Positions 8,004-16,564 are shown, counted from the stretch's first letter. The stretch is DNA of 36,540 bases from Kiritimatiellota bacterium (GCA_013151865.1 JAADHN010000148.1:1-36540); one strand, 5' to 3'. The notes: generated by a model from the letters alone, not told the origin. Translations and numbers: made by a program.

Positions 8004-8642
8004 TCAGACGCAGCGGGTCGCGCGCACAACTTCGAGGGCCTCCTTCGCCGAACGCGTGATGCTCCCCCACTCACCGACACGGATCATATCTTTACGGGCA
8101 ATCCAGGACCCGGCCACGAAAGCCACATGCGGCAACCCCAGATACGTTCGCATGTTCTCGATGTTCACGCCGCCGGTCGGGATGAAACGGACCCCCAAAT
8201 GTCCGTACGGACCGGCCAGGGCTTTGAGCGTCCCAACCCCCCCCATAGCTTCGCCGGGGAAGAACTTCAGGTAGAGCAAGTCGTATTCAAGAGCGCGCTC
8301 GATGTCGCTGGGCGTACAGACCCCGGGTGCAAGCGGCAGACCAAACTCGAGCGCAGCCTCGATCACCCGTCGGCTGCACCCCGGCGCCACGGCGAACCGA
8401 GCCCCCGCATCGACCGCCCGCCGAACATCGTCCGGCGTGATCAGGGTGCCGGCCCCCAGCAGCAGATCCGGAAAGCGAGCCGCCGCACTCGCAATCGCCT
8501 CGGCGGCCGCCTCGGTCCGGAATGTAATCTCCGCAACCGACAGTCCCCCGGCCAGCAGGGCCTCGCAGGCCCGTAAACCGGCCTGGACATCCTCAACCGT
8601 CAGGATGGGAACGACACCGGTTTCCGACAATCTCGCAAACAT
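8004..8642 (-). CDS. eda: KDPG/KHG aldolase
   Basis: The 212-residue protein matches the class I aldolase that splits 2-keto-3-deoxy-6-phosphogluconate to pyruvate and glyceraldehyde 3-phosphate, in the Entner-Doudoroff and uronate pathways. Visible features are Glu38 in EITFRT, the GAGTL phosphate-side loop, VAPGCS, the Schiff-base Lys126 in LYLKFFPGE and the FIPTGGV loop. Length is typical of the family (about 205-215). The ATG at 8642 follows AAGGAG, which decides the start; the frame extends further upstream but without protein character. It is the last gene of a minus-strand run of secreted carbohydrate-related proteins, consistent with catabolism of released uronic acids. The KDPG versus KHG preference cannot be read from sequence. 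Confidence 0.92.
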   Translation of the reverse strand: MFARLSETGVVPILTVEDVQAGLRACEALLAGGLSVAEITFRTEAAAEAIASAAARFPDLLLGAGTLITPDDVRRAVDAGARFAVAPGCSRRVIEAALEFGLPLAPGVCTPSDIERALEYDLLYLKFFPGEAMGGVGTLKALAGPYGHLGVRFIPTGGVNIENMRTYLGLPHVAFVAGSWIARKDMIRVGEWGSITRSAKEALEVVRATRCV

Positions 8643-8723
8643 AACGTGCTCCTTCTGTTGAGATCGACACAGTCGGCTGCGGAATGCGTTCTGCCGGCGC
8701 ACGCCGCGGCACGGCCTTGCAGT

Positions 8724-8751
8724 AGTATAGTCCGTCCTCCGGTGCTGTCCG
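8724..8751 (-). promoter_or_regulatory. Candidate promoter for the KDPG aldolase gene
   Basis: On the minus strand CGGACA (4 of 6 to TTGACA) is followed after 16 bases by TATACT (5 of 6 to TATAAT). It lies about 80 bases before the ATG in a 196-base gap that otherwise looks empty, so the aldolase may be transcribed independently of the glycosidase-like gene upstream. Confidence 0.4.
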
Positions 8752-8838
8752 CCGGTCGGCGGCCGCGAGCCGGAGAAGCTGCGCGGGAAAGGCGCTCTGG
8801 CGGCGCGCGCGACTCGCGTGCGGCAAAACCCGTTCCCC

Positions 8839-10806
8839 TCACTCGAGCAGGAGAATGCGGTACACACGCTCGCGGTCGAGACGGGCGGTGCGCCCTCGCA
8901 TCCGAGCCGGGGTACGGTCCAGAACTTCCACGACCCGATGGCCGGCCGGCGGTGTATAATCCTGTGTCTCGTACGCCCAGACAACCTGCGGCCGACCGGA
9001 ATCGTCGCTCCATTCGACTCCGATGCAGTGCCAGGGATCGCCCGGCGCGGCGATCAACCGCCGGTGCCTCATTTGCTCACGAACCTGGCGGAAGGCACGG
9101 TTGTCGTACGTGATGCGTCGGAGGTATTCCGGGTGGTCCGTGATGGCGTTGCCGCGGTAGGTGCGGAGTGTGTATTGCCACGCCAGAATCGGGGGCGCGA
9201 GGTTCGCAAGGCGTCGGAAATACACATCGTACCGGTCGGGGCGGACATGGTACACGAAATGGCCGCTTTTGTAGGACGCGTACCCGCCTTCATCGAGGTC
9301 CCCCTGGGGATAGCCGTCGACGCCAGCCGGACCGCGGCCCTCGATGTAGAGCATTTCGAAGCCCATGTCCTGCAGTTCCTTCATGCGCCGAAACGCGGGA
9401 AGAATATTGAACCCAAGATGTTCGGGATCGCCGTAATCGACCACGGCGGCGACGGACCCGAAAGAGTCAAACCACATGCCGCGGATACCCAGGGCGCGGG
9501 CTCGGCGGAAACCGTCCATGGCCATCCGGTAGTAGCCGCTGTTCAGGTCGGTCCAGGTGAGGGTCGAGCCGGAATAGTCGTAGCGTTTGCCCTTCGTGTT
9601 CTTGGGAAACCACTCCGGGTGTTCCTTCCAGTATCGGGACGCCGTCGTCAGTTGCCCGCTGGGCGACCAAGTGTACACCCCCAGGCCGTGTTCTTCGGCT
9701 GCGGCAATCAAACGGCGCAGACCGACTTCGCCGCCGCCGTACGGCGAAAGGGTCATGTCGAGGATTTGCAGATTGGGCCGAGGCGGTTTGCGCTGGGCCC
9801 CGGCATTGTTCCAGATGCATCCCGGCCAAACCCGTTCGAAGCCGGCAGCGGCCATGCCATCCAACAAAGGAATGACGGCATCGTAGGTGGGCGTGCTGTT
9901 TCGCGGGCGAATGCCTTCGCTCGCCCGGACGCACAGCCGCCGGATGTCCGGCTCCCGAATCCCGAAGTGCGCCCGGACTTCGGCCTCGAGGGCGTCGAGA
10001 CAACGGGCGTACTCGTCCTCCAGGGCCAGACCGGTCAAACGAGCCTCCGGGCAAACCAGCACGCGACGCCACGACGTGCCGGCTTCGGTGCCGGGCGAGC
10101 ACAGGATCTCGTCCGTAAACCGGATTTCCGGCGCGCCCGCCGCACGCTCCATGCCGGTCCGAACCCAGGGCGTGCCGTCGTCGAACCGCCGCGCAATGAG
10201 CATGCACCCGGCATCCCCTCCCTGGAAGTAGAAGCACGGGGTACGGAGAAACTCGACCGCAGGACGGGTGTGCAACGAATCCCGCCCGGCAACCTGCCGG
10301 GGAGGAACGAGATAGAGATCGTCCGGACGCCCGCCGAGTGTCCAGTCCGTCAGATCCACGATTCGGCGGACCCGATTCTGCCGGCTGCGGAATCGCCAAG
10401 CGTACTCGATGCCGGCGTACTCCCTGTTCCGAACCCGTAGGGACGTCGGCCGGAACCGCCACTCGAGCCGATCCCGGACGCCGCTCTTCTTCTCCTCCAA
10501 GTCTGTAACCACCACCTGCTCGGAGCCCCGACGTTCGAGACGAACGAACCGGCACCGGGCATAGCGTCCGCCGCTCTCGGTCTCGATCAGCGGCCGTCCG
10601 GGGGTCGGGCCGTCGCTGACGACAACCGACCCGATGCGCACCCGCCCAATGCCCAAGAGATTCGATGCGTCGCCGGCGAAAACAACTTCGATATCGCTCT
10701 CGGACCATGCCAAGCGCACGACCGCCGCCGTCGCCTGCCAACCGCCCGCACCCAACATCACGCAGATGGCGATCGCAGATCGAACGCAGCAAAACCGGAA
10801 TTTCAT
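8839..10806 (-). CDS. Secreted TIM-barrel glycoside hydrolase-like protein
   Basis: The 655-residue protein begins with a signal peptide (MKFRFCCVRSAIAICVML... ending near Ala-Ala at about residue 27). An N-terminal beta-rich domain (about residues 28-300) is followed by a (beta/alpha)8-type domain resembling alpha-galactosidase-like clans: GLGVYTWSPSGQL, then IRGMWFDSFG with Asp447, then MLYIEGRGP with Glu489. Asp447 and Glu489 end predicted beta strands and are the best candidate catalytic residues, but I cannot place the protein in a numbered GH family. A small C-terminal beta domain closes it (VVWAYETQDYTPPAGHRVV). The ATG at 10806 has GGAGG 7 bases upstream. It likely acts on an external polysaccharide or glycoconjugate. 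It lies between the KDPG aldolase gene and an inverted-repeat element. Confidence 0.7.
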   Translation of the reverse strand: MKFRFCCVRSAIAICVMLGAGGWQATAAVVRLAWSESDIEVVFAGDASNLLGIGRVRIGSVVVSDGPTPGRPLIETESGGRYARCRFVRLERRGSEQVVVTDLEEKKSGVRDRLEWRFRPTSLRVRNREYAGIEYAWRFRSRQNRVRRIVDLTDWTLGGRPDDLYLVPPRQVAGRDSLHTRPAVEFLRTPCFYFQGGDAGCMLIARRFDDGTPWVRTGMERAAGAPEIRFTDEILCSPGTEAGTSWRRVLVCPEARLTGLALEDEYARCLDALEAEVRAHFGIREPDIRRLCVRASEGIRPRNSTPTYDAVIPLLDGMAAAGFERVWPGCIWNNAGAQRKPPRPNLQILDMTLSPYGGGEVGLRRLIAAAEEHGLGVYTWSPSGQLTTASRYWKEHPEWFPKNTKGKRYDYSGSTLTWTDLNSGYYRMAMDGFRRARALGIRGMWFDSFGSVAAVVDYGDPEHLGFNILPAFRRMKELQDMGFEMLYIEGRGPAGVDGYPQGDLDEGGYASYKSGHFVYHVRPDRYDVYFRRLANLAPPILAWQYTLRTYRGNAITDHPEYLRRITYDNRAFRQVREQMRHRRLIAAPGDPWHCIGVEWSDDSGRPQVVWAYETQDYTPPAGHRVVEVLDRTPARMRGRTARLDRERVYRILLLE

Positions 10807-10877
10807 GCAAAATCCTCCATCGGACGCCCAAGTTTCATGGAGACGGAAAGCCGGAACTTGTCCTGGACGATTCACGC

Positions 10878-11165
10878 ACCGCCTGAGGGCTTGTCGCTTT
10901 ATTCGAGAATTGCGCCAAAAACGCCCCAACGGGGCAATGCCACCGTAGTCTGGGGCGCCGCCCCAGGCCGTGTTGGGTTTCCGAAACATGCGCCCTGAAG
11001 GGGTGCCTCAACGTATTCATTGAGTGTAGGTTGAAGTACGCATTCAGCGTACATCGGTACGGCGCCGGCCAACCTTGGGCGTTGCCCCGGGCTACGGTAA
11101 AGTCGACCCTTCAGGCCGTCTGGGGACGCGCACAATAATCAAGCGACAGGCCCTGAAGGCGGTCC
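10878..11165. repeat. Inverted-repeat element (MITE- or REP-like), about 290 bp
   Basis: The left end (10878-10903) and right end (11134-11165) are imperfect inverted copies: read inward-out they share AATAA, AGCGACA, GCCCT and AGGCGGT with small gaps. Inside are further symmetric pieces: a TGGGGC-GCC-GCCCCA palindrome at 10951-10965, a CTCAA/TTGAG pair at 11007-11023, and matching GCATTGCCCCG and GCGTTGCCCCG stretches in opposite orientation. The core CCTGAAGG recurs in both orientations. No transposase is encoded. The element lies between two minus-strand secreted-protein genes, ending 4 bases from the stop of the downstream-lying one. From memory it resembles dispersed GC-rich repeats of verrucomicrobial or planctomycetal genomes; only one copy is present here. 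Confidence 0.65.
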
Positions 11166-11169
11166 CGCA

Positions 11170-11934
11170 CTATTCCGATCGTTTTCTTGCGGAGTCCGCA
11201 GGCGGCAACAGGCGGACTTCGACGTCGTCCACCCAAATCTCGCAAGGCTGTCCATCCTGCCATAGCCAGACTTCGAGGCGGCCCCAGTCCTGGCCGCCCG
11301 GCACGAATAGACGAGTCCCGAACGGCTTCCAGTCCCAGGAGCCGTTGACATGAGTCACGCCTTCCGGAGAGCGCAGTAGGGGCTGAGTCCAATACGTTTT
11401 CCTTGCCGGGTGGCCTTTGTAATGACCGATGTACTTGACATGCAACGTGCGAACTCCGCGCGCCCTGATCCACATTCGGAAGAAGTATTCCCGTTCGCCG
11501 ATCACCGGGAAACGATTGCTGATGAGAGGGACCGCCCAGGTTTGAGGCACGGCGGTTCGGCGCCGCCTCCAGGCAGAATAATCCCACCAATCCTCCCGGA
11601 GAATCGGCGGTGGGGATACGACCGCGGCCGAGTAGTGGAAAGACCATTCGCCGGTATGCGCTTCCCGGGAGCGTCCGAGCGTCCACGACGTCTTTCCAAG
11701 ACGCGGCGGACGGTGGTACTCGACTTGCGCCGATGTGCGCCATGCGTCCGGGCGCCCATCGCCGTCCGCGTCCACCTCCATGGACGGGTTTCGGATCAGG
11801 TTTGTCCCGGACGCGGACAGCGTCTCCGCCTCGTTGCCGCCGACCGCACCCCGCAGGGAGAGTGCCCCCAGGAGAACGATCCAACTCGGAATCCCACCAA
11901 AACTGCGATGATGCAAAAAGTATGCCTCAATCAT
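11170..11934 (-). CDS. Secreted carbohydrate-binding-like beta-sandwich protein
   Basis: The 254-residue protein has a hydrophobic signal segment (about residues 14-32, IPSWIVLLGALSLRGA) followed by one jelly-roll-like domain. NLIRNPSMEVDADGDGRPDAW is the classic opening of CBM4/9/16-like and related secreted modules, with a Ca-binding-like Asp-rich loop; WEVDDVEV-type ending (IWVDDVEVRLL) is the usual last strand. Many Trp residues (WWDYSAW, GSWDWKPFG) could stack on sugar. There is no catalytic domain, so it may bind a polysaccharide or work with its neighbours. It lies 44 bases after the GH20-like gene and is probably co-transcribed. Its stop codon abuts the inverted-repeat element. Confidence 0.65.
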   Translation of the reverse strand: MIEAYFLHHRSFGGIPSWIVLLGALSLRGAVGGNEAETLSASGTNLIRNPSMEVDADGDGRPDAWRTSAQVEYHRPPRLGKTSWTLGRSREAHTGEWSFHYSAAVVSPPPILREDWWDYSAWRRRRTAVPQTWAVPLISNRFPVIGEREYFFRMWIRARGVRTLHVKYIGHYKGHPARKTYWTQPLLRSPEGVTHVNGSWDWKPFGTRLFVPGGQDWGRLEVWLWQDGQPCEIWVDDVEVRLLPPADSARKRSE

Positions 11935-11978
11935 GGCACAAGGCCCCTGCGAGGGCGGACGCGGTAGTCGCCGGGAGT

Positions 11979-14183
11979 TTACTTGGGGACACGCACGGAG
12001 AACCGCCGGATCAGTCCCGGAAAATTTGGCCGCAACTTACCGAACGGGCCGGTCGTGGGTCGCCTGAATTCGCAGCCGACGCCCACGACCGCCGCGGACG
12101 GCGACATGGCTCGACCCACCGCGACCTGTCCCACTCGCCGGCCGTCGATGCGCAACTCGACCTTTCCCGAACCGCCCGGCGGGGGGGGCAGGTACACGAC
12201 CTCGATCCGCGCCCAACGGTCCAAAGGGAGCGCCCGCGGTCCGCTGCTGATGCCCAAAGGACGACCTTGATCCGGCCCGATCCCGGCAATCTGAAAGAGC
12301 ACATGCCGATCCTGGCCCACAAGCAGCCGAAAACCTGTATGAAAACTGCCCTTGGTCAGCAAGGCGCAGTATTCGTTCCCCTCGAACCCGCCGGTCATTT
12401 TTGCTTCGACGCGCAAGACCATTCCGCGGCACACGACGTCGTTGAAGTAATCCGAGGGCAAGAACCAAACCCGGTCGAACCAGTTCATGTCCAGCCCACC
12501 CGGACGCGGTCCGACCGGCGGACGTCCACCCTTTCGAGGGAGGGCCCGCCCCAAAGGGCCGGCGCACGCGCCGCCCAACCAGAACGGGACCTTCAAGTCG
12601 GTCACCCCCGGGACGGTGAAGTCGCCTTCGACAAGAACCCCCGGGTCCGAAGACGCGGGCAGCTCCGGCGGCCGGTCGGCCAGGACGAACCCTTGCAAGT
12701 CGTTTTTAAGGTAGACGAAACCGGATGCCGCATCGGAATAACAGAAACGGACTTGGTACTGGCTGTCCCGTGCATCCCGGGGGAGTTTAACCGTACCGTG
12801 GAGCCGGCGAGTCTTCGCTTCGAAGTCCAGCGAAACCCCGAACGGATCACCGCGCCGACTCGCAGGGGTAATCAGCAGTCGCCCGTCGCAGGCCGTGATC
12901 GGCTCGGGGACGGGCGCCTCGAAGGCCAGTGTCCGTTCGGAACGTAGAACGATGCCAGTGCGTTTTCCGTCGTCGAAAGAACCCGGCGACTTCCCCCGAA
13001 GTGTGAATACCGTCGGACCGGCCGGCGGCGGCGTGAGGTCGGGGTCCCGAAAAAACGCCGCAGACGTCGCAATGATAAAATGGAGCAGGAGGCGTTGCTC
13101 CGGCATGTAAGCGTCATGCCAGGCAGTGGCGATCATCCCCCCGCACCCCCGAGCGGCGGCGTACCGGGCGAATTGGCGAAGGTTGATCTCGTTGTGCCAA
13201 GGCGCACCCCACACGTCTTTGAAGCCCACCTGCTGGAAATAGTCCACAGACGGAAACTCGCCCGTCGGCGACGGCTGGTAGTGCCAGTCCACCACGATGA
13301 TCCGGTCGCGGTCGCGCAGGAAGTTGACCATGGCGTGCAATGCATGGTCCTGACTCTTGCCGAAAGCGGAGTGATACGCTCCCCCCGCCTGGAGCTGCAG
13401 GCGGGGATCCGGCTTGTAACCGGCCAACGCGAGACCGTGATCCCGTGTCCCGAGCGCCGGGGAGAGCATCACATCCCCCCAGATCAGGGGCGTCACTCCA
13501 CGGGCCAACACGTGGTCGGTTCCCAAATTGAGGCAATGCGCAAAAGCCTGCGGCGGGGTCATCCCCAGCTTTTTCGCCAGTTTGGCCATGTCGTCTGCAC
13601 TGAATTCGTCGATGCCGAAGAAAAAGTAGCGCGCGGGATGGTTTTTGGGATACAACGACAGCAGGTAGTCCACCAAGGCCAGGGCGGTTGCGGAGTACGC
13701 ATCGCGCCCGTCCGGCATCCGAAACGCGGCGTTGAGTACGGTCGAACGATTATTCGGGTCGATGACAAGGTCGGGGTACTTGGCCACGACCTCCCGCAAC
13801 AGGGGAAGTTGCTTGCCGATAAACTTCATCTCAAAGACCGGTTCCAGTCCCAGGTCGACGGCGTGCCGGACCAACTTGCGCAGATCCTCCGTACTACAGC
13901 CGTTGGGAACGATGGAACCGTCGGCGCGCAGAGTGATGGTCGACTTGTCCGGCGTCCCCATGCCGAACACCACCATGTTGTAGCCGAACCTGGCCAGCGT
14001 CTCGAGCCGCCGGTGAAAAACCTCCATCGGTTGCCTGTCCGGGAAAACGTGCTGGTGGTATCCCCGAACGGGAAACGGCCGGGCCGGCGGACCTTTTTCC
14101 TTCGGCGCGGCCGAGACGCCCCCGAACCCGATTGCCGCGAGGACCGAAAGACAAAGGACTTTCTGCCGGGAAACAAGTTTCAT
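11979..14183 (-). CDS. Secreted GH20-like TIM-barrel protein with C-terminal LamG-like domain
   Basis: The 734-residue protein has a signal peptide (about residues 1-25, cleaved near VSAAP). Residues about 35-390 form a TIM-barrel resembling family 20 hexosaminidase-like enzymes: RGYHQHVFPD, ARFGYNMVVFGMGT, and FFFGIDEFS, where Asp192-Glu193 sit where GH20 enzymes carry the catalytic Asp-Glu pair, followed by LIWGDVM and VVDWHYQP. The middle is a beta-rich linker domain, and the last 200 residues look like a LamG/concanavalin-like sandwich (WFLPSDYFND, RWARIEVVYLPPPPGGSGKVELRIDG). The likely role is cleavage of N-acetylhexosaminides or binding of them at the surface; activity is not proven by sequence. 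The ATG at 14183 follows AGGAG. It starts 92 bases after rfbA. Confidence 0.7.
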   Translation of the reverse strand: MKLVSRQKVLCLSVLAAIGFGGVSAAPKEKGPPARPFPVRGYHQHVFPDRQPMEVFHRRLETLARFGYNMVVFGMGTPDKSTITLRADGSIVPNGCSTEDLRKLVRHAVDLGLEPVFEMKFIGKQLPLLREVVAKYPDLVIDPNNRSTVLNAAFRMPDGRDAYSATALALVDYLLSLYPKNHPARYFFFGIDEFSADDMAKLAKKLGMTPPQAFAHCLNLGTDHVLARGVTPLIWGDVMLSPALGTRDHGLALAGYKPDPRLQLQAGGAYHSAFGKSQDHALHAMVNFLRDRDRIIVVDWHYQPSPTGEFPSVDYFQQVGFKDVWGAPWHNEINLRQFARYAAARGCGGMIATAWHDAYMPEQRLLLHFIIATSAAFFRDPDLTPPPAGPTVFTLRGKSPGSFDDGKRTGIVLRSERTLAFEAPVPEPITACDGRLLITPASRRGDPFGVSLDFEAKTRRLHGTVKLPRDARDSQYQVRFCYSDAASGFVYLKNDLQGFVLADRPPELPASSDPGVLVEGDFTVPGVTDLKVPFWLGGACAGPLGRALPRKGGRPPVGPRPGGLDMNWFDRVWFLPSDYFNDVVCRGMVLRVEAKMTGGFEGNEYCALLTKGSFHTGFRLLVGQDRHVLFQIAGIGPDQGRPLGISSGPRALPLDRWARIEVVYLPPPPGGSGKVELRIDGRRVGQVAVGRAMSPSAAVVGVGCEFRRPTTGPFGKLRPNFPGLIRRFSVRVPK

Positions 14184-14275
14184 GCGTCGCTCCTGTGTTC
14201 GTCAAGGCTTTGGCAAAACCGCGCGCGGACCTCTTGCGGAGACGTCGTCCGACGGTCGGAAAACAGTCCGCCGGC

Positions 14276-15148
14276 TCAGTCGGCTTCCTCGAGCACGCGT
14301 CGCAGGTATTCGGCATAGTCGCACTGCGGGAGGCGGTCGATCAGCTCTGCGAACTCCGCAGCGGTGATGTACCCGAGTCGAAAAGCGATCTCTTCCGGAC
14401 AAGCGATCTTGAGTCCCTGCCGCGCCTCGATGGTGTAGATGAACTGACTGGCCTCGAGCAGGCTGACCGGGGTGCCGGTATCGAGCCAGGCAATGCCGCG
14501 CCCCAGCCGAATCACCCGCAATCGCCCCTGATCGAGGTAGAGCCGGTTAAGGTCCGTGATCTCGAGTTCGCCCCGGGCCGAAGGTCGCAGGGAACGGGCC
14601 ATCAGGACCACATCCTCCCCATAGATGTAGAGCCCCGGGACAGCGTAATGACTCTTGGGATGCTCGGGTTTTTCCTCGATCGAGAGCACTCGCCCGTCAC
14701 GGTCGAACTCAACGACCCCGTAGCGCTCGGGGTCGCCCACGGGGTAACCGAAAATGCAGCCGCCGCCGCCGAAGTCGCGCACGATCTCGTTCAGTCGCAT
14801 CTTGCCGTAGAATACGTTGTCGCCAAGGATCAGAATGGCCGCGGCCCCATCAAGGAAAGCGTCCGCCAGCAAGAACGCCTGCGCAATCCCGGCAGGCTCC
14901 GGCTGCACGCAATACTCGATGGAAATCCCCCACGTCCGACCGTCCCCGAGCAGTCTGCGGAAACGGGGCAGGTCCACGGGAGTCGAGATCAACAATACCT
15001 CCCTGACCCCGGCCAGCATGAGGGTCGACAGCGGATAGTAAATCATGGGCTTGTCGTACACCGGCTGGAGCTGTTTGCTCGCCACCGAAGTCATAGGATA
15101 AAGACGTGTCCCCGCACCCCCGGCAAGAATGATTCCTTTGATGTGCAT
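14276..15148 (-). CDS. rfbA: Glucose-1-phosphate thymidylyltransferase (RfbA/RmlA type)
   Basis: The 290-residue protein joins glucose 1-phosphate to dTTP, giving dTDP-glucose, the first step to dTDP-rhamnose and other surface sugars. It carries the nucleotide-binding signature LAGGAGTRLYPMT, SKQLQPVYDKPMIYYPLSTLML, the EYCVQPEPAGIAQAFL stretch and ILGDNVFYG, and near-standard length (about 290). The C-terminus includes GIAWLDTGTP and IACPEEIAFR, typical of the large tetrameric RmlA form. The ATG at 15148 follows GAGGG. No rfbB, rfbC or rfbD lies nearby, so the rest of the pathway must be elsewhere. It lies between the processing protease and the GH20-like gene on the same strand. Confidence 0.95.
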   Translation of the reverse strand: MHIKGIILAGGAGTRLYPMTSVASKQLQPVYDKPMIYYPLSTLMLAGVREVLLISTPVDLPRFRRLLGDGRTWGISIEYCVQPEPAGIAQAFLLADAFLDGAAAILILGDNVFYGKMRLNEIVRDFGGGGCIFGYPVGDPERYGVVEFDRDGRVLSIEEKPEHPKSHYAVPGLYIYGEDVVLMARSLRPSARGELEITDLNRLYLDQGRLRVIRLGRGIAWLDTGTPVSLLEASQFIYTIEARQGLKIACPEEIAFRLGYITAAEFAELIDRLPQCDYAEYLRRVLEEAD

Positions 15149-15232
15149 TGGCCGGTCCCTCGCTGGAACCCGCCCGAACGAAGCGCGCGCGACCACGCAC
15201 CCATTTCGGACGGACGCTTGCTGTTGCAGAAG

Positions 15233-16564
15233 TCATTTCCCGGTCGCGGGTTTCGCATGCGCCTGGGGCGGAGCGGGCTCGGGCACATCCTCGAGCAGAC
15301 GCCACGCGGCCCGGAGCCGACCGTCCTCGGCCAGGCGACGTGCGACGGGCAGACGGCGCAAGACCTTGAGTCGGTCCGGGTCGCCGGCCACGGGGATATC
15401 GGGGACCAGGCCGTTCTTCTGCCAACTCCGGCCCGCGGGCGAATACAGGGCCCCGATCGTAAAACGGACGTGGTAGCCGTTTTCCAGTGGAAAGGTCCGC
15501 TCCATACTGGCCTTCCCGAACGACCGGCCGCCGATCAACAACGCCCCGGCGGAATCCTTGAGCGCCGCCGCAAGGATCTCACTGGCGGAAGCCGACTTGT
15601 GGTCGATCAACACAGCCAGAGGAACTTCGAGTGGAGTCTCGTTTCCTGAAACATAATCCTGGATCTTGCTGCCGTGTGTGACAATACGCAGCAGCCTTTT
15701 TTTCTTTGGCACAAAGAGTTCAGCTGTCTTGAGCGCCTCGGCCAGAAGTCCGCCGCCGTTCCCCCGGACGTCGACGATCACACCGGCGCACTGTCCGACC
15801 CCGTGCTTGTCCAATGCGGCCGTGAGCGTCTTGGAAACCTCCTTCGAAAAACGGCGGACTTCGGCCAACAGCACCCGATTCGGCAGGTCGGTCACGACCA
15901 CATTGTCGACGTGGACCTCGGCCCGGGTGACTACCAGGTCGAAAACGGCCACGTCACGAACGATCTTCAAGCTGACCTTCGTGCCGGGCTTCCCTTTGAG
16001 CAAGCTGTCGATCTCCGCAACTGGACGCCCTTTGAGCGGCAGGCCGTCAATCCGGACAATCCGGTCGTAGGGCTCGAGCAACGATTCGCTGGGCCCGCCG
16101 GGCATGACGTCGGTGACCGTCAGACTCCCGTCATTCGGATTGAAGGAGCTGCGGATGCCGATCGACTCTTGAACGCCGCTCAAGGACTGCTCGACCTTCT
16201 CGTACTGTTCCGGGGTCCAAATCGCCGCGAGGTTCGGGTTCTCGGGCGGAGAAATCTGCCGGAGCACGCCCTTGACCGCTCCCCACAGCAGGGCGGAGCG
16301 ATCCACATCGTCGGTGTAATAGTTGTCCAAGACCAACTTCACGACCTCCTCGAGGGTCGCTTCGGGCTTCGGAAAGGCAGGATCTGGCTTCACAGTAAAA
16401 AGCGGCTTGATACGGGGCTTGGCGGCCGGAGGCGCAGCGCCCGCGACGCCAAGCGCGAACACCGGGCCGACAACGAACAACAGAGCCGCTGCCCGTGCAA
16501 GAAGAAGACGGGAAAACTGGCGCGAAAACAAAGAACGCCTGAAGATGGCGTCGGCTGCAGGCAT
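15233..16564 (-). CDS. C-terminal processing protease (S41 family)
   Basis: The 443-residue protein has a signal segment (about residues 18-43) and the layout of carboxy-terminal processing proteases: a helical N-terminal part (LEEVVKLVLDNYYTDDVD), a PDZ domain (LTVTDVMPGGPSE...YDRIVRIDGLPLKG), and a Ser/Lys protease domain with VIVDVRGNGGG, KSASASEILAAAL and GRSFGKASME. Taking the middle Ser of SASAS as nucleophile puts the catalytic Lys 25 residues later, the spacing known for Tsp. It should cleave exported proteins at nonpolar C-termini. The ATG at 16564 follows AAGGAG, which decides the start over an upstream in-frame ATG. It heads the minus-strand run that continues through rfbA. Confidence 0.92.
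   Translation of the reverse strand: MPAADAIFRRSLFSRQFSRLLLARAAALLFVVGPVFALGVAGAAPPAAKPRIKPLFTVKPDPAFPKPEATLEEVVKLVLDNYYTDDVDRSALLWGAVKGVLRQISPPENPNLAAIWTPEQYEKVEQSLSGVQESIGIRSSFNPNDGSLTVTDVMPGGPSESLLEPYDRIVRIDGLPLKGRPVAEIDSLLKGKPGTKVSLKIVRDVAVFDLVVTRAEVHVDNVVVTDLPNRVLLAEVRRFSKEVSKTLTAALDKHGVGQCAGVIVDVRGNGGGLLAEALKTAELFVPKKKRLLRIVTHGSKIQDYVSGNETPLEVPLAVLIDHKSASASEILAAALKDSAGALLIGGRSFGKASMERTFPLENGYHVRFTIGALYSPAGRSWQKNGLVPDIPVAGDPDRLKVLRRLPVARRLAEDGRLRAAWRLLEDVPEPAPPQAHAKPATGK

Noticed and set aside
8818-10440. Plus-strand 540-codon frame opposite the secreted glycosidase-like gene
   Set aside because: No ribosome site or recognisable motif, while the minus-strand gene has a signal peptide, a strong GGAGG site and barrel motifs.
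13080-15649. Overlapping plus-strand frames opposite the GH20-like, rfbA and protease genes
   Set aside because: They cross the boundaries of well-supported minus-strand genes and have no protein-like features.
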